This document shows positions 9,464-19,521 of a DNA stretch of 64,000 bases, in pieces. This stretch comes from Methanomicrobiales archaeon HGW-Methanomicrobiales-1 (GTDB taxonomy: Archaea; Halobacteriota; Methanomicrobia; Methanomicrobiales; Methanospirillaceae): assembly GCA_002839675.1 (NCBI GenBank), contig PGYM01000001.1, positions 486,683-550,682 on the forward strand, written 5' to 3'. The translations under genes were made by a program, and so were the position numbers. The notes beneath the pieces were generated by a model. It made no database searches. It worked only from the letters and a program-made list of their open reading frames with translations, and had not been told where the DNA came from. Each line of letters opens with the position of its first letter. The first letter of the stretch is position 1.

Positions 9464-10612
9464 TTATTTCCTTACCTGTTCTTTTATGGAAAATGTATCC
9501 AGTACTTCAAGAGTAATTCTCGTGCCGAGAGATGGCTGGATCGCCTCTAACCAGAGGAAAAATCCTACCTTGGGCGGAGTTGGGCGTTCAAATTTGAAGT
9601 GGCCGTCTTTTACCTGCACCATCTTGTGGTACTCTTTCTTCTGCTTGGACCGGAGGTAGATGATCAGCTCAAATCCGGGAAGATCCGTGGCGATGATTGC
9701 TTTCGAATAATATTTCGAAAACTCTTCGAACTCGATTTTTTTACCCTTCACAGAAAGCCCATAGGAATCACAGAGTGCTTTTATTGCCGGGGGAAACAAT
9801 CCTCCATAGAGTATTTTTTTAACAATCTGTCCGGTCTGGCTGTTTCTCTCAAAATTTTTCTTCTCGCCCGTTTTTGCAATCTCGGTGAAAAACTGCGTGC
9901 GCACTTCATCATGATAACGTTTGTAATCAAACGGGTTTTTAGTTGGAATGTCTGTTGCCCGAATCAGTTTGGGGTGGTTTTCGGGATTATTATAGAGAAT
10001 GCGGGGGCGGTAATGTTTTACCAAAGATTTGATCTCCTCGCAGGAGCTGGTGTTAATGATCGCATTTGTCTTATCCTTGGCCAGCCGTTTGACAACAGAA
10101 TAGTTGGAAAGGTCAAATGATGAGACCAGAAGGAATGGTGTCACTTTCTGGTTGTAGAGGTAACCCAGGAGTTTTTTCTTGAATTCGATCTCTGCTTCAA
10201 ACTCTTTTAAATCTGCTGGGGAGGTGACAACTTCGGCAAAGGCAATGTGATTGTCCGAGTCGACAAGAAGCATATCAAACTCAGCAAGATCCTGGCCATT
10301 CCCCCGGACCGTAATATCTCCATATTTGGAATAAAAAATCCCATTCTGTCCGAGCCGGACCTCTTCGCGCTGCCGGGGGGCATCAGCGCCTTTCATGGCG
10401 AGATATTTTATCCGGTCGGAAGTATTCGAGATCTCTAAAAACATTTCGTACACGATGGCTTCGAACCAGCGTCCTTCTGCGGTACGCATCGGTTCGATAT
10501 CAGGAGAGAAGAGTTTTTTCCGTTCGATCTTGTTCATGTGCCGCGTGGCATTGAGGGCGATTTTGGCGTTCGGTTTGAAATTTTTAAAATTTAAATTCAG
10601 CCACGGGATCAT
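9464..10612 (-). CDS. Unknown protein with a PD-(D/E)XK nuclease-like core
   Basis: A 382-residue protein not tied to a named family. Residues near 130-160 (FDMLLVDSDNHIAFAEVV) have the strand-turn-strand layout of the PD-(D/E)XK nuclease fold: an aspartate on one strand and a glutamate on the next, but with no clear lysine at the usual place. The N-terminus has EGRWFEAIVYEMF, similar to the helix with a conserved glutamate in such folds. The rest is mixed alpha/beta. It stands alone between a convergent repeat-bearing gap and a divergent nitrogen-regulated promoter. Nuclease activity is inference; it could be an inactive homologue. Confidence 0.6.
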   Translation of the reverse strand: MIPWLNLNFKNFKPNAKIALNATRHMNKIERKKLFSPDIEPMRTAEGRWFEAIVYEMFLEISNTSDRIKYLAMKGADAPRQREEVRLGQNGIFYSKYGDITVRGNGQDLAEFDMLLVDSDNHIAFAEVVTSPADLKEFEAEIEFKKKLLGYLYNQKVTPFLLVSSFDLSNYSVVKRLAKDKTNAIINTSSCEEIKSLVKHYRPRILYNNPENHPKLIRATDIPTKNPFDYKRYHDEVRTQFFTEIAKTGEKKNFERNSQTGQIVKKILYGGLFPPAIKALCDSYGLSVKGKKIEFEEFSKYYSKAIIATDLPGFELIIYLRSKQKKEYHKMVQVKDGHFKFERPTPPKVGFFLWLEAIQPSLGTRITLEVLDTFSIKEQVRK

Positions 10613-10696
10613 AATTGCAGTAGTAAATTTCTTTCATAGTAGTAATTACATTCTGCTATGGATGCGAAGTATGGTTTAATTTTTTCATGGTAAATT

Positions 10697-10721
10697 ATTT
10701 ATATATTGGAAAGATATTTCC
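10697..10721 (+). promoter_or_regulatory. TATA box and perfect NrpR-type operator
   Basis: The TATA-like atttatatat at about 10697-10706 is followed directly by GGAAAGATATTTCC at 10708-10721, a perfect GGAA-N6-TTCC. In methanogens this is the binding site of the nitrogen repressor NrpR. It lies 65 bases before the ATG of the unknown gene at 10787 and about 95 bases before the start of the divergent gene at 10612. It could therefore control one or both. Confidence 0.65.
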
Positions 10722-10786
10722 ATCGTACCTCAGATCTGTACAAAATGCAGGTCGGTGGTAGTACAAAGAAGAAAGGGGGGATAAAA

Positions 10787-11146
10787 ATGCCAAGCGCTAA
10801 AAAAATAAACGGTGTGGATCCTGTGCCGCGGTACATCATGCCGGATGCATCGGAACCTGATTATGCGGCAATTCTTGAACAGTTACAGGAATACCAGTAT
10901 TCGCTCATTGGTTCTTCGTATTTTTATATCCGTGCCGGAGAGGACTATTGTTCCCTGTGCCGGATAGTGCCGGGTGGCGGCAAGATATACTTCCATGAAG
11001 TTGTCGATCATGAAAAACTGGGTATATCAGAAGACGATCTTGAGGAAGCAATACAGCAGGATACCGGAAAATTAATGATTCCGTCTCATTACCCGATTAC
11101 TCCACACATAGAAATGAAATTACACGCCCTACTGGATTTCCAATAA
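10787..11146 (+). CDS. Unknown 119-residue protein, predicted nitrogen-regulated
   Basis: A soluble acidic protein of 119 residues with no family I can name. Visible features are YAAILEQLQEYQYSLIGSSY, a CSLC pair near residue 57 and GGGKIYFHEVVDHEKLGIS followed by an acidic helix. The start at 10787 is set by a strong ggggg ribosome site at 10775-10780; in-frame ATGs at 10706 and 10745 lie at or next to the operator. A perfect NrpR-type site and TATA box lie upstream, and the gene sits between two ammonium-transport loci, so expression under nitrogen limitation is likely. The molecular function is unknown. Confidence 0.75.
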   Translation: MPSAKKINGVDPVPRYIMPDASEPDYAAILEQLQEYQYSLIGSSYFYIRAGEDYCSLCRIVPGGGKIYFHEVVDHEKLGISEDDLEEAIQQDTGKLMIPSHYPITPHIEMKLHALLDFQ

Positions 11147-11283
11147 CTTTTTTTTTATTTCCGCCGTATCATCCTGCTGCATGGGAATGTCGCTACGATA
11201 GAAATTTTGTGCTATGGCCGGTAATAACCAAAAAAAGAGGGGATTAATTCCCCCGGGAAAGTGATAGCTGACCCGATTTTATT

Positions 11284-12833
<1,550 letters not shown>

Positions 12834-13092
12834 TCATTTCACCTGTAAAAATTAATTTTTCATATTTATTGGAGAATATAAAGGTATTTCCTTTACTCCA
12901 GAATTTCGATCCTGCAAGAGGGCCGGTAAAGACTTCCACCAGATGTTAATCCGGATAGAAAGTCCGGGAAATTGATTTGTGTCATAGTGGGAGTTTGTCA
13001 TTCTGATCAATACAACGATTTGTTTTTGGATTTACTAGAAGGAAGTTGCATTCCTACGTATTTAAAATAATTGTTTGTGATCCAAAAAAAAA

Positions 13093-14418
13093 TTAGTAGG
13101 TAGCCAGGTACCTGTCCAGTTCCCACGGGTGAACTGCAAGGCGGAAGGAATCGGTCTCCATCTCTGCGATGCGGGTAAGGTTCTCTACAACATGGTCGCC
13201 AAGAGTCTTGCAGATGATATCATCCTTGAGGAGCGCTGCATTTGCCTCAGAAAGGCTTGCGGGCAGCATTTCGATATGAAGTTTCTTTCGTGCTTTTGCA
13301 TCCATGTGGTAGATGTTGGTATTGGTGCTTTCCGGTGGCATGATCTTGTTCTTGATACCATCAAGTCCTGCTGCGAGCATGGAGGCAAAGGTGAGGTATG
13401 GGTTGCACATCGGATCCGGACTGCGGAACTCTGCACGGGTACTATTACCGCGGGCTGCGGGAACGCGGACAAGGGCTGAACGGTTGGCTGCACTCCATGA
13501 GATGTAGCAGGGAGCTTCATAACCGGGGACGAGGCGCTTGTACGAATTGATGGTCGGGTTTGCTACCCGGGTGATTGCCCGTGCATGCTTCAGGATACCG
13601 CCGATGTAATACATCGCGGTGTCGGAGAGCTGAAGTTCTGCATTTGCATCATAGAATGCATTCTTCCCATTCTTGGCAAGGGAACCGTGGGTGTGCATAC
13701 CGCTCCCGTTAATGCCGGCAATCGGTTTTGCCATGAAGGATGCGTGGAGCCCATACTGGAGGGCAATTGACTTGGTGGCAAATTTGAACGTGATCACACG
13801 GTCAGCAGTGGTAAGGACATCGCCATATTTGAAATCAATTTCGTGCTGGCTGTCGGCGACTTCGTGGTGGGAGGCTTCAATCTCAAATCCCATGTCGGTC
13901 AGTGCCATAACAACATCGCGTCGGACATCTTCTGCAGAATCTGTAGGTGCAAGATCAAAATACGCGCCGTGATCTTCAAACTCTGTAGTGGGTACGCCAT
14001 CGTACATCTTGAACAGGAAAAACTCGAGTTCAGGTCCGGTGTTGAAGGTATATCCCATCTTAGCTGCTTCAGTCATTGTTTTGCGCAGGACAAACCGGGG
14101 GTCTCCTTCAAAGGACTTGTTCCCATAGGTCTGGACATCACAAATGAAACGTGCGACTCTTCCTTCCTGGGGTCTCCAGGGGAGAACCGCGTAGGATTCC
14201 GGGTCCGGTTTTAAGATCATATCGGATTCTTCGATCCGTGCAAAACCTTCAACAGATGATCCATCAAACCAGATTCCTTCTGTAAGGGCTTTCTCCGCCT
14301 GGATTGTAGGGATAGCAACATTTTTGGGCATCCCCTGGATATCCGTGAACTGGAGCCGGATGAATTTGACTTTATCCGCTTCAATTTTCTTGAGCATCTT
14401 CGTTACGTCTGCTGACAT
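13093..14418 (-). CDS. glnA: Glutamine synthetase, type I
   Basis: A 441-residue glutamine synthetase that makes glutamine from glutamate, ammonia and ATP. It is the central entry point for ammonium. Family motifs include WFDGSSVEGFARIEESDM near the N-terminus, NGSGMHTHGSL with metal and substrate ligands near residue 250 and the RVPAARGNSTRAEFRSPDP region near 330. The length fits the short GSI-alpha type, which lacks the adenylylation segment. A perfect NrpR-type operator lies 3 bases upstream of the start codon. It is divergent from the glutamate synthase operon, giving a compact glutamine-glutamate locus. Confidence 0.96.
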   Translation of the reverse strand: MSADVTKMLKKIEADKVKFIRLQFTDIQGMPKNVAIPTIQAEKALTEGIWFDGSSVEGFARIEESDMILKPDPESYAVLPWRPQEGRVARFICDVQTYGNKSFEGDPRFVLRKTMTEAAKMGYTFNTGPELEFFLFKMYDGVPTTEFEDHGAYFDLAPTDSAEDVRRDVVMALTDMGFEIEASHHEVADSQHEIDFKYGDVLTTADRVITFKFATKSIALQYGLHASFMAKPIAGINGSGMHTHGSLAKNGKNAFYDANAELQLSDTAMYYIGGILKHARAITRVANPTINSYKRLVPGYEAPCYISWSAANRSALVRVPAARGNSTRAEFRSPDPMCNPYLTFASMLAAGLDGIKNKIMPPESTNTNIYHMDAKARKKLHIEMLPASLSEANAALLKDDIICKTLGDHVVENLTRIAEMETDSFRLAVHPWELDRYLATY

Positions 14419-14421
14419 AAT

Positions 14422-14455
14422 GGAAGAAAGATTCCACCCAATCGCATATATATTT
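14422..14455 (-). promoter_or_regulatory. glnA promoter with perfect NrpR-type operator
   Basis: On the minus strand a TATA box (aaaatatatatgcg, about 14442-14455) precedes GGAATCTTTCTTCC at 14422-14435, a perfect GGAA-N6-TTCC palindrome. It lies immediately before the glnA ATG at 14418. Position and sequence match NrpR repression sites known for glnA in methanogens. Confidence 0.75.
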
Positions 14456-14537
14456 TGTTAACTAACGTAATTGAGCAAAAACTCAACGAACTTTTAAGAA
14501 AGGCTTAGTATAATGAATCATTGTTCTTTGTGATAAT

Positions 14538-15590
14538 ATGTGTGGTATAATTGGTGTAATTGACAGGAACCGCCAGCTCATGGATGGCGGGAAGATCAGG
14601 GATTCGCTCGCTATGATGGATGAGCGCGGTAGCGGAGAAGGAGCCGGTTATGTCGCCTATGGGATATACCCGGATTACAAGGACTACTATGCCCTGCATG
14701 TATTCTTCGACAATATCCGTGAGAACAAGGGAGCCCTTGATACCCTGCTCGAGAAATGGGGTACCATCGTCCATGATGAGCAGATCAAGACCTACGAGCA
14801 ACCCAATATCCGGAAAGTCCACACCCCCTGGAGATATTTCTTCCGCCCTGACCGCAGCCTGATGCCGAAAAGTACCACACCCGATGAAGACATCATCACC
14901 CACCTGGTCATGAAGGTTAATGCAGAAAAGAACGGTGCGCTGATCTTCTCCTCGGGAAAGAATTTGGGTGTCTTCAAAGCCGCCGGCTGGCCGGAAGATG
15001 TGGCAAATTTTTACCGGATCGAGGATTACAAGGGATATCTCTGGCTAGCCCACAACCGGTACCCGACCAATACCTCCGGGTGGTGGGGTGGGGCACACCC
15101 CTTTAATCTCCTGAACTGGAGCGTTGTGCACAACGGTGAGATCACCTCCTATGGTACGAACCGGCGCTATATCGAGAGTTTTGGCTACAAATGCACCATG
15201 TATACCGATACCGAAGTAGTAGCCTATCTAGTTGACCTGCTGGTACGGAAACACGGCCTCTCTGAGAAACTGGCCGTGCGGGCACTTGCCCCGCCATTCT
15301 GGGAAGACATTGACCGGATGCCACCCAAAGAGCAGGAACTCAACCGGGCTATACGTCTCACTTATGGACCTGCGCTCATGAATGGTCCGTTTGCGATCTG
15401 TGTTGCCAACGAGAATACACTCGTGGGATTTACGGACCGTATCAAGCTCCGCCCGCTCGTCAGCGGTGAATCCGGTGATCGACTCTACATTTCCAGCGAA
15501 GAATCTGCCATACGAAGGATCGATCCGGATGTAGAAAATATTACCATGCCAAAAGCCGGTGAACCGGTGATCGGGAGGGTGTATTCATGA
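14538..15590 (+). CDS. Glutamate synthase, glutaminase subunit (split GltB domain 1)
   Basis: A 350-residue class II glutamine amidotransferase. It starts MCGIIGV, so Cys2 becomes the N-terminal nucleophile after loss of methionine and releases ammonia from glutamine. WLAHNRYPTNTSGWWGGAHP and NWSVVHNGEI are the conserved glutamine-binding parts. In bacteria this domain is the N-terminal part of the large GltB chain; in this archaeon it is a separate gene, followed by genes for the other two domains. It overlaps the next gene by 4 bases. The promoter is shared with divergent glnA, with a TATA-like agtataatg near 14508. Confidence 0.9.
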   Translation: MCGIIGVIDRNRQLMDGGKIRDSLAMMDERGSGEGAGYVAYGIYPDYKDYYALHVFFDNIRENKGALDTLLEKWGTIVHDEQIKTYEQPNIRKVHTPWRYFFRPDRSLMPKSTTPDEDIITHLVMKVNAEKNGALIFSSGKNLGVFKAAGWPEDVANFYRIEDYKGYLWLAHNRYPTNTSGWWGGAHPFNLLNWSVVHNGEITSYGTNRRYIESFGYKCTMYTDTEVVAYLVDLLVRKHGLSEKLAVRALAPPFWEDIDRMPPKEQELNRAIRLTYGPALMNGPFAICVANENTLVGFTDRIKLRPLVSGESGDRLYISSEESAIRRIDPDVENITMPKAGEPVIGRVYS

Positions 15591-17098
15591 GCATCGGCAG
15601 CATTCCTCAAAAATTCAAAGTATCAATTGATCCGGATCGCTGCATGTCCTGCGGACGCTGTGTCGAGAACTGTTCGTATGGCGTGTTCCGGCAGGAAGGA
15701 GATGAGATCCGGATCAACTCCCGGAACTGTGTTGCCTGCCACCGCTGTATCGCCTTCTGCCCGCGCGATGCGATCGATATCGAGGAAAAACCCAATGATT
15801 ACCGGAGCCACCCGCTCTGGACCCGGGAAGTCAGGGAAGCGATCTTCAACCAGGCAAAAACCGGTAAAATTATCCTTGCCGGGATGGGAAATGCCAAGCC
15901 CTACCCGGTCATCTTTGACCGGTTGGTGCTGGATGCCTGTCAGGTAACCAACCCGAGCATCGATCCCCTCCGTGAGCCCATGGAGCTGCGCACGTATATC
16001 GGCAAGAAACCTTCATCGCTTAAATTAAAGCAACACCCTGATGGCGATGTCGAACTCATAACCAAACTCGTCCCCAATCTCCAGATAGAGACGCCCATCA
16101 TGATTGGGCACATGAGCTATGGTGCCATCAGCCTGAATGCCCAGACTGCTCTTGCAAAAGCCGTGACCAAAGTTGGTACCTTCATGGGAACCGGAGAAGG
16201 CGGTCTTCACGATTCCCTCTACCCGTACCAGAAGAATATGATTGTCCAGGTGGCATCAGGCCGGTTTGGTGTGGATATCAACTATCTTGAGCGCGGGGCA
16301 GCCATCGAGATCAAGATTGGCCAGGGAGCAAAACCGGGAATTGGCGGGCACCTGCCGGGCGAAAAAGTCTGCGCGGATGTGTCCTGCACCCGGATGATCC
16401 CGGAAGGAAGCGATGCAATCAGCCCCGCTCCGCATCACGATATCTACAGTATTGAAGATCTCAAACAACTGGTACGCGGCCTGAAAGAAGCCACCGAATG
16501 GAAAAAACCCGTCTTTGTCAAGATTGCCGCAGTCCATAATTCAGCTGCTATTGCTGCGGGGATCGCACGTTCCGCTGCAGATGCCGTTGTTATTGACGGG
16601 TTCCGAGGCGGAACCGGTGCAGCCCCCCGGGTATTCCGGGATAACGTGGGTATTCCGGTTGAAGCCGCGGTCGCCAGCGTTGACGCAAAACTCCGCCAGC
16701 AGGGTATCCGGCACAAAGTGTCCATCATTGCAAGCGGAGGTATCCGCGAGAGTGCAGATGTAGCAAAGATCATCTGTCTCGGTGCTGATGCAGTCTACAT
16801 CGGCACATCAGCACTCGTTGCCATGGGTTGCCGGGTCTGTGGTACCTGTTACCGGGGTAACTGTGCCTGGGGGATTGCCACCCAGAAACCTGAGCTGACA
16901 AAGCGCCTGGATCCCGAGACAAATGCTGTGCAGGTTGCAAACCTGATCCATGGGTGGACCGATGAGCTTGCCGAGCTGATGGGTGCTGCAGGTATCAACA
17001 GCATCGAAAGCCTGCGGGGCAACCGGGACCGGCTCCGGGGCTACATGCTCGACGAAGGCCTGATGGAAGTCCTCGATGTTAAGTCCGTGGGGGCCTGA
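15587..17098 (+). CDS. gltB: Glutamate synthase FMN subunit with N-terminal ferredoxin domain
   Basis: A 503-residue central domain of glutamate synthase, which joins ammonia and 2-oxoglutarate and reduces the product to glutamate on FMN. Residues 10-60 form a two-cluster ferredoxin (CMSCGRCVENC and CVACHRCIAFCP). The FMN barrel follows, with GRFGVDINYLERGAAIEIK, PPHHDIYSIEDL-like PAPHHDIYSIEDL, and GFRGGTGAAPRVFRDNVGIP. CRVCGTCYRGNCAWG near residue 418 supplies the 3Fe-4S cluster. This is the archaeal GltB2 layout. The start overlaps the glutaminase gene (ATGA). Confidence 0.94.
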   Translation: MSIGSIPQKFKVSIDPDRCMSCGRCVENCSYGVFRQEGDEIRINSRNCVACHRCIAFCPRDAIDIEEKPNDYRSHPLWTREVREAIFNQAKTGKIILAGMGNAKPYPVIFDRLVLDACQVTNPSIDPLREPMELRTYIGKKPSSLKLKQHPDGDVELITKLVPNLQIETPIMIGHMSYGAISLNAQTALAKAVTKVGTFMGTGEGGLHDSLYPYQKNMIVQVASGRFGVDINYLERGAAIEIKIGQGAKPGIGGHLPGEKVCADVSCTRMIPEGSDAISPAPHHDIYSIEDLKQLVRGLKEATEWKKPVFVKIAAVHNSAAIAAGIARSAADAVVIDGFRGGTGAAPRVFRDNVGIPVEAAVASVDAKLRQQGIRHKVSIIASGGIRESADVAKIICLGADAVYIGTSALVAMGCRVCGTCYRGNCAWGIATQKPELTKRLDPETNAVQVANLIHGWTDELAELMGAAGINSIESLRGNRDRLRGYMLDEGLMEVLDVKSVGA

Positions 17099-17099
17099 G

Positions 17100-17843
17100 A
17101 TGACTATGGTTCGCATTAACGCACACCAGATCCATTACACGCCCCTGAACCAGCAGATTCGGGCTGCGATTGCCAATGGCGCCAAAGAGATCATTATCGA
17201 CAATGTCTTAGGCCAGCGTTTTATCGGTGATGGTGTGAGGGGAGAGGATGTCACTATCACCGTCAACGGAGTCCCGGGCGGAGATCTGGGCATGTTCATG
17301 AGCGGTCCGACCGTCATCGTCAACGGCAACGCCGACCATGCACCCGGAAATACCATGGACAAGGGCAAAGTCATCATCCATGGAAGTGCCGGGGATGCAG
17401 TTGCCCACAGTATGCGGGGCGGCAGGGTCTATGTCCGCGACAATATCGGGTACCGTGGTGGCATCCACATGAAGCAGTACATGGAGAAGCGACCGATCCT
17501 TGTTGTCGGGGGCGCAGCACGGGCATTCCTCGGAGAATATATGGCCGGGGGGCTTCTCATTGTCCTGGGCCTCAATGGTGTAACGCCGATATCAGAACGG
17601 GGTGTCGGAAGCGGCATTCATGGCGGCGAGATCCTGGTGCGGGGTCCGGTGGATGAACAGTATCTCGGCGTCGGTGCGAAACAGACCCCGGCAACCGATG
17701 AACAGAAAGCCATGATCAAACCGATTATCGAGGATTTTGCGAAGATGTTTAACCTCGACCCGGCTCCGCTGCTGGCTGCTGACTACACACGAATTGCTCC
17801 GGCAAGTGCACGGCCGTTTGCAAACAAGTACACATGGGAGTGA
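17100..17843 (+). CDS. Glutamate synthase GXGXG-domain subunit (split GltB domain 3)
   Basis: A 247-residue right-handed beta-helix protein equal to the C-terminal domain of bacterial GltB. It holds repeated GXGXG-type turns such as GDGVRGEDVTITVNGVPGGD and GGAARAFLGEYMAGG. In the whole enzyme this domain is structural and lines the ammonia tunnel between the glutaminase and FMN sites. The start is 1 base after the previous stop (ATG 17100; 17106 possible). Together with the two preceding genes it rebuilds one complete synthase core from three chains. Confidence 0.9.
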   Translation: MTMVRINAHQIHYTPLNQQIRAAIANGAKEIIIDNVLGQRFIGDGVRGEDVTITVNGVPGGDLGMFMSGPTVIVNGNADHAPGNTMDKGKVIIHGSAGDAVAHSMRGGRVYVRDNIGYRGGIHMKQYMEKRPILVVGGAARAFLGEYMAGGLLIVLGLNGVTPISERGVGSGIHGGEILVRGPVDEQYLGVGAKQTPATDEQKAMIKPIIEDFAKMFNLDPAPLLAADYTRIAPASARPFANKYTWE

Positions 17844-17848
17844 TGAAG

Positions 17849-18871
17849 ATGGCACTCAAGAGTTATCTCGATTTGAAAAGCGAGGTCTGGGACAAGGGTA
17901 TCTGCTCGGGATGTGGTGCCTGCGTGGCGGTCTGTCCGGCCGATGCCATCTCCTTTGATGAAGGGGAGATGGTGCTTACACCAAAGAGCAACGGGTACTG
18001 CAAGCAGGCAACTGATGGCGTGAGCTGCGGGGCATGTTACGCGGTATGCCCCCGGGTTGGCGACCAACCGGCCGAGACACTCGGGAAGTATCTCGAACTG
18101 GCCTGTGCGAAAGCGGCCTTTGACGTCCCGCATAAACAGAGCGGGGGGGCAGTCACAGCAATCCTTGCCAATGCACTGGACCAGGGCCTCATCGACGCAA
18201 TCGTTACGGTCACTGAAGATCGCTGGACTCTCAAACCGTCATCAGTCATCATCACGAAATCCGATGTGCTGGTACAGCAGGCCGGCAGCCGCTACAGCTG
18301 GTGGGTGCCGCTTCTTGCTGCGCTCAAGCACGCGGTGGTGGAACGCAAGTTCAAGCGAATCGCTGTCATAGGAGTTCCCTGTGCAGTCCAGGCGGTTGCA
18401 CGCATGCGGGAGAGCGATAACGATCTGCTCATGCCGTACGGGAAGGCGATCCGGCTGGTCATCGGTTTGTTCTGCACCGAGACGTTCGATTACGCGACCC
18501 TCATCCAGGGAAAAATCCTTACCGAATACAAAGTAGAGGCACACGAGATTAGCAAACTGGATGTAAAAGGAAAACTCGAAATTCTCAAACATGATGGCAC
18601 CACGGTTATCGTGCCGCTTGCTGAACTGGAATCCTGCATCCGCAAAGGGTGTCACTCCTGCACGGATCTCACCGCGGTGTTATCCGATATCTCTGCCGGG
18701 GCCATCGGGAGCCCTGCCGGCAACACAACACTGATCATCCGGACCCCCACGGGCAAAGGATTTGTTGACAGTGCCGTGCAGAACCACAAACTTACCCTGA
18801 CTCCGGGTGTCGATACTGCTCCCATCGAGAAGCTGGCATCGGCAAAAATTAAGAAAAATGCAAAAAAGTGA
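17849..18871 (+). CDS. FrhB-like F420/flavin electron-input subunit, glutamate-synthase linked
   Basis: A 340-residue protein of the FrhB/FpoF (coenzyme F420 hydrogenase/dehydrogenase beta) family. N-terminal clusters are bound by CSGCGACVAVCPAD and CGACYAVCP. The C-terminal F420/FAD domain shows KQSGGAVTAIL, VIGVPCAVQAVARMR and GLFCTETFDY, with a later ESCIRKGCHSC. It is the last gene of the glutamate synthase operon, where NAD(P)H-using bacteria have GltD. The sensible inference is that it brings electrons from reduced F420, or relays ferredoxin electrons, to GltB. Start ATG 17849 is 8 bases after ggag; 17843 is possible. Confidence 0.85.
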   Translation: MALKSYLDLKSEVWDKGICSGCGACVAVCPADAISFDEGEMVLTPKSNGYCKQATDGVSCGACYAVCPRVGDQPAETLGKYLELACAKAAFDVPHKQSGGAVTAILANALDQGLIDAIVTVTEDRWTLKPSSVIITKSDVLVQQAGSRYSWWVPLLAALKHAVVERKFKRIAVIGVPCAVQAVARMRESDNDLLMPYGKAIRLVIGLFCTETFDYATLIQGKILTEYKVEAHEISKLDVKGKLEILKHDGTTVIVPLAELESCIRKGCHSCTDLTAVLSDISAGAIGSPAGNTTLIIRTPTGKGFVDSAVQNHKLTLTPGVDTAPIEKLASAKIKKNAKK

Positions 18872-19021
18872 GTCCTTGTTCCGGTGACTGATTATCGAAG
18901 TGGGGAAAAGAACCCCTGCGATACCCATTTTCCTGAATCTATCATATTCCCTTTTTTTTAACGTGATGCACACCGTTCGTCTACTATCTTATCATCCAGG
19001 AACCGACACGTCGGAAAAAAA

Positions 19022-19255
19022 GATCCTCATATTCTCATTCCGGCAGGGTTTACAGCGCCCGGATGGAGTAAACCAAGTGGCTTTTTTTGACTCGGTTTAA
19101 GGGCCTTTGGCGGGCTTTGAGTGAGATTGTTTCCACCTTTATTTTGGCAAACGGAGCGATATTCGGGAATATTTTCCTTACAATTAGAAAAGAAGGAATT
19201 ATCGGGGTTTTCCGGTATTGACCAGAATCTAAAAACGGGAAAAAGAGCCCGCAAA
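19022..19255 (-). repeat. Dispersed intergenic repeat family 1, copy 2
   Basis: The reverse complement aligns along its whole length with 9116-9345. It keeps CCGGAAAACCCCG (as the complement at 19203-19215), a GGTGGAAAC block, CCAAAGG, CATCCGGG and GGAATGAGAATATG (19028-19041). The frame that is open in copy 1 is also open here for about 40 codons around the GGTGGAAAC block, then ends at a stop. This copy is therefore no stronger evidence for a protein. Confidence 0.8.
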
Positions 19256-19434
19256 TGGCGTATTTTTTTCATTATTTATCATGGGGGTTGGAATCCCCAT
19301 ACCTCCAATAGCGATGAACCCCACCCCCCCCGGAGGGGCGCCACCGCGGCGGTTTTGATACTTTTTAATGCGATCTCATAATCATCGCAGTGCTGCGTGC
19401 AGTTCCGCAAAATTATGAAACCAAAAGAACCTGA

Positions 19435-19510
19435 AAGGGGGTCAAGGGGGGCTCCCCTTGGGTTGCCTCCCTCTCTGGGGGAGAGAGGGGGTCACACTCG
19501 CAATTTTTAA
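19435..19510 (+). repeat. Double-hairpin dispersed element, copy A
   Basis: Almost identical to 35622-35697. It begins GGGGGTCAAGGGG, then folds into CAAGGGG/CCCCTTG and CCCTCTCT/AGAGAGGGG hairpins, then GGGGTCACA, TCGCA and a T-run. Here it sits at the 3' ends of convergent genes. A bidirectional terminator or a small structured RNA are both possible. Confidence 0.75.
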
Positions 19511-19521
19511 AGAGCTGTCTT

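Larger units (their letters stand above)
18872..19521. other. Repeat-rich intergenic region between convergent glt and cca genes
   Basis: A 650-base gap without a believable gene. From left to right it has a T-run that may end the glt transcript (about 18949-18957), family 1 copy 2 (19022-19255), and ATGGGG/CCCCAT inverted arms near 19281-19300. A C/G-rich block with CCGGAGGGGCGCC at 19330-19342 follows, then double-hairpin copy A at 19435-19510. Confidence 0.6.

Noticed and set aside
12873-12896. NrpR operator before amt2
   Set aside because: Only GGAA of one half matches; the other half reads TTAT. Too weak to annotate, although it overlaps the TATA element.
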